Shown one piece after another: positions 48,300 through 58,694 of a DNA stretch of 64,000 nt. Under the pieces are notes generated by a model. It saw nothing but the letters and a program-made list of their open reading frames with translations. It did no database searches and was not told where the DNA came from. The stretch's first letter is position 1; each line of letters begins with the position of its first letter. The stretch spans positions 1 through 64,000 of the forward strand of contig NW_025401109.1 of NCBI RefSeq assembly GCF_011075055.1. Direction: 5' to 3'. This DNA comes from Mangifera indica (taxonomy: Eukaryota > Streptophyta > Magnoliopsida > Sapindales > Anacardiaceae). Position numbers and translations under genes: made by a program.

Positions 48300-49160
48300 T
48301 AAAAATCCCAGATGAGTCACGACACTTTCAAGCAAATGTGACATGTTGTGTCCAGTGAATCGTAGTATCAAAGATTTGATCTACATTGATAACAGAGCAG
48401 TTGCGGTTGTTTGAGAAGACATGCTTTGTGTATCGCCTTTGACTTCCAAACACTAGGTGTAGTGGAGTGTTGGTGCACTCAATTCTGCTACGACAGTTAT
48501 GTCAGGGCTTAGGCAAGAATGAGCTTTGGTTCAAGATAAATAGGGTTGACATGAGATTCAGCTCATTCGAGTTTACTCTTATGATTGGGCTATTATTCAA
48601 CCAAATCACTGCACTTTCATTATATATTTCAAATGGATTTGAACATAGGATTAAAGATACCTATTTTCGGGGATGTCAAAAGGTGTAGTATCATGATATA
48701 GAGTGTGTTTTCTTGACTAGGCTATAAGAGAATGACGATATCAACGTCGTCAAAATAGCCTTGCTGTATTATTTACATATAGTGTTATTGAGGAATAACT
48801 AACAAAAGAAGGTATTTGTAGAGTATCTCTAGTTGGTTGATCATTTGGATGGGTTTAATTCCTATTCGTGGGGTGTTTCGATATGGAAAATAACATCTGA
48901 GTCAATGTCTCAAACGAATGATAGAATTTGCTCCGATCAAATGTCTAACATGCGTAAATATGACATCTATGGATTCCCTTTTGCATCTCAAGTAAGTGTA
49001 TATTTGTTGATTATCTATATTGATTGGCAAGGGAAAAATTAATTAAATTTAACCATTAATGTTTATATTGCAGTATTAAATATATGAGACGATCGACACC
49101 CTGTATAATTGGGTGGACTTGGTTAATGTCTATGCGTCTTTATGAATGTTCCTGGTTGGA
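48300..49160 (+). pseudogene. DUF1985-type (Ulp1-associated) MULE gene remnant
   Basis: Translation across frames gives RLFEKTCFVYRL, then VHSILLRQLCQGLGKNELWF, FKINRVDMRFSSFEFTLMIG and GCQKV, later YYLHIVLLRN and KYDIYGFPFASQ. A donor at 48992 and acceptor CAG at 49071-49073 lead to IYETIDTLYNWVDLVNVY. This order (LLRQ, then DMRFSLxEFALITG-like, then YGFPLAFQxW-like) is that of the DUF1985 domain found with Ulp1-like cysteine protease genes in plant MULEs. Stops interrupt it. The catalytic His-Asp-Cys protease domain was not found, so only the N-terminal module remains. Its cellular role is unknown. Confidence 0.7.
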
Positions 49161-49327
49161 GTCATATGAGAATTGTTTTCACTGATGATAAGATATGTAA
49201 TTGCTAATTAATTAGTTAATTGATACTAGGATCATTGCAAATAAGTTGAACTATATATCTGAATAAATAGGATGATATTACTTTCTCTCTCTAACTGTTA
49301 CCGATTGAGGAGGTTAGACCATGGTAT

Positions 49328-49531
49328 ATGAACATTGTTATGTACACGGGTATATTGGATCCATATTCCTCCTCATCCTCTTCGGTACCCTTATTGGCAA
49401 GAGATAAAGCATCTTCGATGATGCCACCTATTGATATACAAGCTATTAGTCTTGAGACACTTGATGAGCCTATTCAGCCCCTTGTTACAGAGCATACTAC
49501 ATGTCCTGTTGTTGAGACCCTAATCACCTAG
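49328..49531 (+). pseudogene. Downstream exon-like open frame of the DUF1985 gene
   Basis: A 67-residue frame rich in Ser, Pro and acidic residues (SSSSSSVPLLARDKASSMMP, ISLETLDEPIQPLVTEH). I do not recognise it. Its position suggests the variable linker that follows DUF1985 in such genes. A stop at 49529 follows, and further coding-like text needs frame changes. Confidence 0.35.
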
Positions 49532-49867
49532 ACCATTTATCTTCTTGGGGTTCAGGAGTATGCTCTTAATTACCGCACATATGAGTGTCCATTAGCTACA
49601 CCTATTCTATCCCCATTAGATGTTGTGTTGGCCCGATAAGGCAATATGTATTACGTGAGATTTTCTATTTACAAGATCAGATGTCTATCATGCGAAAGTA
49701 GATATCTTCTCAGATATCCCAATTAGAGGATCGTATGACTCATTTGGATGATATTGTCATGTGTACACGACTATCTCTAATTGACCATCTAACAAAGCCA
49801 CATCTCATTTATTCCTCTTATAAATTGCATTTACTTGTTTCCCTAACATGCATATTAACTTCATGCA

Positions 49868-50363
49868 GGGTGCTCACAACGGTATTGGTAGGGCCTCACC
49901 CATTGACCCTTTGATTTTATTATGTCTCCCACATGAGATCTACAATTAATTGTTTTTTACAATATTTTATATGAAATATTGTTACTATATTTTATATGAA
50001 ATATCATTGACAAATTGTTATTATTATTTGTATAGAGTACTAGCCATGAAGGGGTATTGGTTGGTCATTTGGTTACATCACCTCCCCCATCTGAAGGTTG
50101 TCATTTATTGTTGTTACTATATTTTTTTGAATTGTAATTGATCAATTTGTTTAAATATTCGAATAGAGTATTGGTCATGACGAGGTTTTGGTTGGCCCTT
50201 CAGTTGCATCATCTCCCCTACCTAATGTTTGTAAATTATTGTTATTATTATATTTTATATGAAATGTCATTGATTAATTTGTTATTAATATTCATATAAA
50301 GTACTACCCATGAAGAGGTATTGATTGAGAGTTCTCCCCGTACACCTTCTTAGACTGTGGAGG

Positions 50364-50365
<2 letters not shown>
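49868..50365 (+). repeat. Tandem exon-intron units of about 131 bp
   Basis: Three similar coding-like blocks at about 50037, 50168 and 50300 read STSHEGVLVGHLVTSPPPSE, SIGHDEVLVGPSVASSPLPN and STTHEEVLIESSPRTPS. They are separated by AT-rich, intron-like spacers that also match one another (ATATTTTATATGAAAT..CATTGA). A related block GAHNGIGRASPIDP follows a TGCAG at 49869. This looks like duplication of a small exon with its intron. Confidence 0.6.

Positions 50366-50368
<3 letters not shown>

Positions 50369-50394
<26 letters not shown>
50369..50394. repeat. (TA)n microsatellite
   Basis: Short TA run directly after the last exon-like unit. Confidence 0.9.
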
Positions 50395-50399
<5 letters not shown>

Positions 50400-50799
50400 T
50401 TATTTATTTATAAAATGTCATTAATCAATTTGTTATTAATATTATTATGTATATTTAATTTTTTTTCTTTTTTTAAAGATAAGCAGTTATGTTAATTACT
50501 GAGATCCCTAGCTTAGTAATGTCGATAATGATTTTTTTAGACCGATAAATTTGATCAATTAACACATACTTTGACCTCATTAATTAACCTAAATCTTAGA
50601 TCCTAACTTGTTTATGATGTGACATTATCTGATTAATTGAACATATATGAGTTGGATTCATTTTATTAATTCAGAAGACTTGACTAGATTTGACTATACT
50701 TTCCGTTAGATACCATTGGCATTTTTCATTATAACACTTAATCTTCCATCTCCCTGTGTCAAACTTAAGCACTCTGTATTAAAATCTTGTCTCAAGGGC

Positions 50800-51520
50800 A
50801 AATTGGTCCACAACATATTTAAAGTGTTTTTAGTCATGAAAAATGTCACCAAATTTTACATCATTTCCCTCTTGGATCGATCTTGCACCACTTGATGATG
50901 TTAAAAGTTGTGGAGAAAAATCGAGAAGCCATTTAAATGGATCAGTAGGGGCATTGTCAAAAAACGGTCTTGAACAATTTTCACCACTCATAATAAGATC
51001 TTCAAGATGTAGACTATTTATATCACAATTGCCTTATCAAAAGGAATATCAATCATCTCGTTCCCATCGAAGTCACCTTAGTTTGGAACCCTTTCTTTGT
51101 CTCCACGAGCCCATTCGTCAGCAATATAAAATGCATCATTATTGAAATCAATCAACTTTTTCCAATCAGATTCTTTTTTCACTTCACCGATTTCTTCTGT
51201 TTCTTCTGCCTCTTCTTCTTCTTGTCTTTTGATCGGGGTATATGTAACAAAAACAAGAATAAATTCCTTAAAGTATTGAGACATACTGATAAAGCCTTGG
51301 ACGTCTTCATTATTTTCGATTTGTATAGGACATTCAAGCTCAATTCTTCTTGGTTTTATACATAGTTGAATGTAGTTTTTGATTGGATCAATATCGCAAT
51401 GTTCACTTAAAAGTTGGATAAATCCCTCAAAAATTGTTCTAGAGGGAGTTTTAACCAATTGTTTACAACCTTCAACATACTTATTTGTGTTCTCATAACG
51501 TTGGATCCATTCTCCTTAGA
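50800..51520 (-). pseudogene. MULE transposase (mudrA-like) N-terminal remnant
   Basis: Open frame 51458-51078 plus upstream text RYENTNKYVEGCKQ resembles the N-terminal region of plant mudrA proteins. It shows a block beginning IFEGFIQLLSEHCDIDPIKN, then ECPIQIENNEDVQGFISMSQ, where mudrA proteins have a P..I.NDEDV..F motif, then an acidic linker. WKKLIDFNNDAFYIADEWAR and GNEMIDIPF follow, then stops. The catalytic DDE core and zinc finger are absent. It faces the DUF1985 gene, so the two were convergent in the same element. The match is by pattern, without a search. Confidence 0.5.
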
Positions 51521-51639
51521 AACAAATAACAGCATAACCAGTCATTTTAATTATTAATCATACAATGAAAAATTTCAGAGAAAAATTAAACATTTATAAA
51601 TTTTTTTTTCATAATAACCATTTATTAATATATATGCCA

Positions 51640-52380
51640 CCTTTAAATTCCCAACATGTCATTAAATGCCCCGATATATTATTTGAAACCAAAATGTTAA
51701 TTTCATATCTTGGTTAATATCCAAATGACCCTTAGATTTTTCTAAAATTTTATTTAACTCTCTATAATTACCTAAAATTTTATTTAACGCTCTCATATGT
51801 TGACTTATATCAAAATGCATCTATATATTACTAACATTTCAATTAAAACATTTTTACATTGTTTAACATTATAATGTCTGCCATATTTGCCTAAAATTTT
51901 ATTTAATGCGTTATAATTATCTAACATTTCATTTATTACCCTCATATGTTGTTTTGTATCGAAATACATCTGTATATTACTAATATTTTAGTTAAAACCT
52001 TTTTATACTGTTTAATATCAAAATACTCCAATATTTTTCTAATATTTCATTTAACCCCTATAATTTGCTAACATTTCAGTTAACATCTTTATATGTTTTC
52101 TTATATCGAAATGCATCTATATATTTCTAACATTTCATTTAAAACCTTCTTATAATGTTTAATATTATCATACCCCCATATTTGTCTAAAATTTTGTTTA
52201 AGTCCCTATAATTATCTAATTTTTTTTAACACCTTCATATGTTGACTTGTATTAAAATACCCCTATATTTTTTTAACATTTTATTTAAAACCTTTATACA
52301 TTGTTTAATATCCCTATATTTTTCTAATATTTTGTTTAACCCCTAAATTATTATCAAATATCTAAATACCTTTTTTACAT
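51640..52380. repeat. Right subterminal array of about 147-bp units
   Basis: CATATGTTGACTTATATC or close variants lie at 51794, 51943, 52090 and 52236 (spacing 149, 147, 146). Within each unit, CTAACATTTCATTTAAAACC-like text recurs. Non-coding and unlike the left array in sequence. Confidence 0.8.
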
Positions 52381-53006
52381 AACATACAAACTAGATTTAA
52401 TAAATAAAATTAAGCTTTGAGTTAAGATTTGTATAAATACTTTTTTCTTACGAATTGATTTTTCCGACTCAAATTTAAAAATACTAATTTTTTCTTTCGA
52501 ACGAATCTACAGTATCAAATATTGAGTAAAAATAAAAATGAAAATAAGTAGCTTAATGATATAAGAAAAATATGTGAGTGAGGGTTCATATAGAAGTGAC
52601 GAATGGTAGTTGTGATATTTTAAAAAATATTTGGGGTATTTTTGTTTGAAAGTTTGAAAAGTGGATATTTTTGCTTAAAATGGGGGCAAAATGGGTAATT
52701 ATATTAATTTCCCTATTTTTAAACACACCTAGCAATGTTATCTTATTTTTTCATTTACAAGATAATTTCTTCTAACCATAATCTGTGATCATGTCCGTAT
52801 AATCCCTAAAGGGTTGGTCATTTATACTTATCCTGAATTTGTGGTCGTTCTAATTAATTATTGATAATAACACGAAGAAATGAAGGTAAAATTAGGTTAA
52901 ATAATGTTTAATAGCATTAATAAGCCAACAGAGTAGATAGATAAGATGAATGCCGCACGTTTTGAGAGGTAAAGATCCAATTTTTTTTCCGGTAAAAGCT
53001 GGAAAA

Positions 53007-55756
53007 ATGCAACTTTTCAGTATGAGCCAACGGGCATTCATGGCTACAACATCACTGGCTGGAGCTCTCAGATCAATTCCAAGGGCTAGTTTTAGTTCTG
53101 CTTCTGGTTCTGTGAAATGGGATGGTGGGGTTTCAATGGTACAAGGAGCTTCGAGAGGAATTGGCCTTGAATTTGTGAGTATTACCTTGTCTTATAATCA
53201 ACCTTTTCAGATTATATCACTTTTTGATCAAATTCTTGTTCATACTTGGCTTATTGACACATGTGATTGGACCCTTCAAGGTGTATAATAGCATGGCTTG
53301 AAATGGTTAAATTTCCTCTTGGTTTGTACATGCTTAGACATTTTCTTGAAATGGGTTGAGTTACAGTTAGAATGGAGTTCATAAAGTGGAGTTTATGTTA
53401 GATATGGTGCTCGTGGAATGTTCATATGTGTTTTGTTCCTTACTGAAATTTTGCCACTTTCGTTATGGCTCGACATGTAATCTGGATGGTAAAGTTGAAG
53501 GCCAATTTATGTGCTATGTTTTATCTAACTTTAGTCATAGTTAACTTATTGAATTTCTGGTGTTGCTAAACAGTCTTGGTAGAAAAGTCAGTTGCTTTGG
53601 CAAGGGAATATGATGGTCACAATTCTTATGGAGCTTAAAGTTAAAATCTTGACAGTTGGATAATAAATTTGTGATATTAGGCTTGTGGTTTCTAAAATTT
53701 AATCTTGTGCAATCGTTCAGTGGGTATCTTTGACAGCTTAAGAGTTATTGTGAAGATGGTAAATTTGAATTGTGTTTTATCAATTACCACCCACAGGCTC
53801 TTCCATGGACCTTTTCTGATTCACCTCTCTGGGATCTTTTTGCTTATGTGTTGCTTTTGTGCCTGCTGGTTTTTTGTGTCAGAGGTTCTGTTATATGGTG
53901 CACAGCCAGGCAATTTCATCTTATTTAAGATGAAAAATAGGTTAAATTTGATATCTTACATAGCATTCTTAGGGATAGTGTGTTCTTGGCAAGCCTCTTT
54001 TATCATTATAAGATAGTAGTAGCATACACCATTTGACTATATGCAACTGTTCAGAAAGCAACCTGTAGTTGTATTGGTACCTTGGTTTAGTTTCTTGGTG
54101 TCAAAAATTTGCTATCTGAAAACATTTATCTCATTCTTACGAATATGCTCCCCTTGAATGATGTAAAAATCACCACTGAAGCAAGGCAATGCATTGTTGA
54201 CTTGTCTATTTTTTTGTCTGATATAGGTTAAGCAACTGCTAGAGAAAAATGATCGAGGGCATGTTATTGCCACCTGCCGTAATCCAAATGTGGCAACAGG
54301 GCTTCTTGATTTAAAAAATAAGTTTGCTGAAAGACTTGACATTTTACAGTTGGATCTGACAGTTGAAAGCACCATAGAGGTTGGATTGCTCTCATTCTTA
54401 TGCTTTGCCTATATCTTTTGTGTTGTGCTTTTCTTCTATGATTCCTCTGGCTAAATGTTTCCCTTCAACTACCTTTACTAGCCTAATTTATGGAAATTTC
54501 TTTTCTTTCTTTCTTTCCTTTGTTTTTCAAAAGATCATGAAAATTCACACCTGTATTTTTTATTGAGAATGCGACTGTGTGTCTTTACCATTAATCATAT
54601 TCCTCTTTTCTTCTGGGAAACAAGATGTTCTATGGAATTTTGTTCTCTTTGGCTTCCTATTTTAACAATTGGAAAGAATTGATTAAATTTGTGTCGTCTG
54701 ATTTAGCATTATATTTCAGGCATCAGCAAAGTCTATTACAGAGAGATATGGCTCCTTAAACCTTCTGATTAATGCATCTGGCATTCTTTCAATAACGAAT
54801 GTATTGCAACCAGGTAGTTTTGATGAATCAAGTAAAACCTTAATGTATAGTTGAACTAGTTTACCTTTTTCTATTTATTATTAGGGCTTATAACTTATTT
54901 TCTTTGTTTCTCAGTACAGAAACAACATTGAAAAAAGTAGAAAGATCATCTTTGATGCTTGCTTATGAGGTTAATGCAGTGGGTCCTATTCTGGTGATGA
55001 AGGTGTGCTCACTTGTTACTTAAAAATCTTTGGCTATTTTGTAATGGAAATGGTATGATGAAAAAAAGAAGAGAAAGAATCCTGTTTTTCGTGGATTTTT
55101 CTTCGCTGTTGAATCCCAGCTCCTCCTGATGACATTATCAATGCTCAGCTTTTTTGTTTTAATTTACTTTTGAGTTTGTGGATTTGTGTCATCAATTAAT
55201 ATTATCATTATGTGCTTGCTTTTTCAGCATATGTGGCCTCTTCTTAAGGCTGGAGGAGGGACTGGGACTGAAAGGGAAGTAGCAGTTGTGGCTAATATAA
55301 GTGCCAGAGTAGGATCCATCGGGGACAATCGCATGGCAGGTTGGCACTCCTATCGTGCATCGAAGGCTGCCCTTAATCAGTGTAAGATCTTTGCTATGAA
55401 TTATTGATTGTAATGCCGAATTCTATCAACATTTGATTCTTCTTTCAAGTGTTTCTAGCAATGAATGTACGATTCCTTTGTGCAATTCTTGTTTATTAAT
55501 CTGTTGACTGATGTTTGCAGTGACAAAAACTGTGTCGGTGGAGTTTGCTCAAAGGAAAGATCCAGTTATATGCATTCTGTTGCATCCAGGCACAGTGGAC
55601 ACTGATCTCTCCAGGCCATTTCAGAGAAATGTTCCTGCAGGCAAGCTGTTCACCAAGGAGTTCTCAGTGCAGAAGCTTTTAAGCATCATTGACAACACAA
55701 AGAAGCATGACAATGGCAAGTTCTTTGCCTGGGATGGTCTAGAAATTCCCTGGTAG
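53007..55756 (+). CDS. Short-chain dehydrogenase/reductase, C-factor-like
   Basis: Six exons (53007-53174, 54227-54379, 54720-54813, 54920-55002, 55228-55381, 55521-55756), all with GT-AG borders, give 295 residues. A Ser/Ala/Arg-rich N-terminus (residues 1-36) may be an organelle transit peptide. The Rossmann dinucleotide motif GASRGIG is at 47-53, NASG (for NNAG) at 125-128, the catalytic Y208-x3-K212 in SYRASK with an upstream SARVGS, and HPGTVDTDLS after it. All are standard for classical NAD(P)-dependent SDRs; the layout fits the C-factor/CsgA-like group, whose plant substrate is not known. ATGs at 52950 and 53022 are in frame, so the start is not certain. The gene looks intact. The large MULE ends about 290 bp upstream. 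Confidence 0.93.
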
Positions 55757-56472
<716 letters not shown>

Positions 56473-56689
56473 TTAATTTCTTTTATTTTTTACGGGTTGT
56501 GCTTTCCTGAGGGAGCCAGGTTCGGCCATTGGCCTTGGGCATGTCTAGTCTAATCAATGCCAAGAGAAACAGAAAACTTTTTTTAACAATAATATTTTAT
56601 GTACAAATATTTTATTTATAATTTTTTTATATAAATTAATTTATTAAAATAATTATTTCACTTCAAATTAGAGATTAAAAAAAAAAACT

Positions 56690-57725
56690 TAGAGAGATTG
56701 CATTAAACAATTATATTTGTTCCATCCGTTTGTTAGAAATAATTTTTTGAAAGGAGTTTATAAAAAAAATTAAAATTAGGACAATGCTTAGATCTTAATC
56801 ATACGATTCGTCTCCCCAACGTCATCCAAGTGTCTTTTGTTGTCGTCCCAACATTGTCTAAATGTCCTCATTTTCGCTTGAGCATCATATGGTCGTCGTC
56901 ATGATCAAATCGAGCATTGTGATTGAGATCGATGAATCATAGGACATCCCCCTTTGAGCGTAGGACAAAGATAAAAGCGGTCGCTATTTCTTCTTCTTAT
57001 GCCATCCACAAAAGATGGGTGGGGAAGGTCAGCTTCGATAATTGGAGAAGCACCTGTAAAAAATTTCAAACCCTAAGAGGGGATTCGTTATTTTTCAAAC
57101 CTTAAGTGGGGGATGAGAGAAAATTATTAGATTTTTAAATAAGAAGAAATGTGATAGATTTTTACTAAATAATGATTTTACCCTTGTAGTAATTATAAAA
57201 ATTAACAGATAGATGAGTGTTTGAGTTTGATAATATTAATGGGTAAAAACTTGAGAAAAGACTAATCTTTTGGGTGAAAATAAGTCCCTTGGCCATTATA
57301 ATAAATAATAAAATTATGTACACAAATATTGATGTGTCATCATGTGATTGTATATAATAACTGAAATAATAATACTTAATGAAATTACAATGAGTACAAA
57401 TGAAGATATAATGCAAATATTGACATATTATTATATGATTAATCTTTTTAAATTAAAGAAAAAATATCAATAAATTATATTTATATGAATGTAACAGAAT
57501 TGAATTTATATATATATATATATATATCTATATCTGTTGAGATGATTAAAGATTGAAAAGATGATGCATCCATTGGCAATGAAAACAAGAGCATTTTTCA
57601 CTCAAATTTCATAGGAGAATAGTGAAATTTTTGTCCATCTATTCATCCACTCTATTGAAATTTCTATATCTCATTCAATTAGAATTCAATTTCAAATCAT
57701 TTTCAATACATAAAACCAATGTTTT
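56690..57725 (+). repeat. Segment similar to 41530-42370, same orientation
   Basis: GTTTGTTAGAAATAATTT near 56735 matches TTTGTTAGAAATAATTTATA near 41580, and TTTCATAGGAGAATAGTGA near 57608 matches TTTCATAGGAGAATAGTGAC near 42237, with flanking similarity in both. Between them this copy holds a MULE fragment and a MITE copy. Confidence 0.55.
56780..57294. mobile_element. MULE-like fragment, right terminus only
   Basis: Ends GGGTGAAAATAAGTCCCTTGGCC, the family terminus, with family interior text (AAACCCTAAGAGGGGA, GGACAAAGATAAAAG). The left GGCC terminus was not found. A related internal piece lies at about 58100-58330 (GAAATTGTTAGTTTTTAAAA, ACTTTGGGGAGAAAAT). Confidence 0.6.
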
Positions 57726-58694
57726 TGAAACTAAATTAGACATGAACCTGGTGGAGGGACTGGTATTATCCAACCGATAATCAGACTAATTGATTGGTGA
57801 TCAATTCGGTTAACTGTTTAAAAATAATATTAAAATTTTTTTGTATAATTTATCATTGAATTTATACTTAGAGTTATTTTATTAATAAACTTAATTTGAT
57901 AATATATTTGTTTAAAACTGATAAGTGAGATTTTAGGTTCAAATCTCAATAATGATTAAAAAATTTGATTTCTTATATTGACCTAGTCTAACTCTGAAAA
58001 CGTTTTCAAATGGACTGGATATATTTTTACTAACAAGTGATAGTGCAACTGTTAGGGCCTATTTTTATGATTCCAACAAGATAAGATAAACTACAAAACT
58101 ATCAAGAGGAGAACATCAGAGAGAATATTGAAAGCTAAAGTTTAAGAATGGAGGGTAAAACTACTATTTTTGAAAATTCTAGAGGGTTGCTGCAGTTTGA
58201 AAAATATGGAAACCCTGTGTTTAGGGGAGGGGAATGTTACTTTTCAAAGTTTAAAAAGTTTAAGTAAGGATGAAATTGTTAGTTTTTAAAACTTTGGGGA
58301 GAAAATTAATAAATTTTATATCTTTTTAACATTAACAGTAAAATAATGATATTTATAATGATTATTAATTTGAATATCAATGATGATATATTATTATGTG
58401 ATTGAGTGATTTTAAATTAAAGGTAGTAAAAACAAAAACAAAAAAGAAAAAGAAAATTGTGTGGCACGATTTGTAAACACATTTTAACCCTTATAGGATA
58501 TAAATAATACTTTTTAACTGAAAATCAATTTAATTAATTAAAAAAATCTTAACACAGTACCATAAAGTGAAATTACTATATATACCTACGATTTTATTTT
58601 TTAAAATTACCATATAACTGTAAATTAACAAATAATTAAAAATCAAAATTATATGGAAACCCTCTTATTTTTCTTTCTTTTCATGCTTACCCCC
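57295..58694. other. No gene; MITE and MULE pieces
   Basis: 57295-57450 and 58320-58440 are palindromic MITE family members. A (TA)n run is at about 57509-57530. 57720-58060 resembles 6590-6830 (GGTGGAGGGACTGG against GGTGGAGGGGGCAG, then TTAACTGTTTAAAAATAAT). Confidence 0.5.

Larger units (their letters stand above)
45400..52713. mobile_element. Decayed 7.3-kb MULE with DUF1985 and mudrA-like remnants
   Basis: Terminal inverted repeats: left GGGAAATTAAATGAATTGACC (trimmed here to the clear part) pairs with right, reversed, GGGAAATTAATATAATTACC; TTAAGCAAAAAT also occurs in both ends further in. TATTTTTA flanks both sides (45392-45399 and 52714-52721), fitting a Mutator-type duplication of 8 to 9 bp. 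Inside are a + strand DUF1985-type gene remnant, a minus-strand mudrA-like N-terminal remnant, a left subterminal array of about 59-bp units, a right array of about 147-bp units and a younger MULE (46752-47464). The paired TIRs, target duplication and MULE-type coding make this a good assignment; the central transposase core is missing or unrecognisable. Confidence 0.75.

Noticed and set aside
46210..52380. CRISPR-like appearance of regular repeats
   Set aside because: Units run directly into one another without unique spacers and lie inside a plant transposon. They are ordinary tandem arrays.
53705..54016. 103-residue open frame within the dehydrogenase gene
   Set aside because: It falls in intron 1, and the flanking exons splice in frame around it.
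56923..57105. 60-residue open frame
   Set aside because: It lies in MULE-family interior sequence and has no independent coding support.
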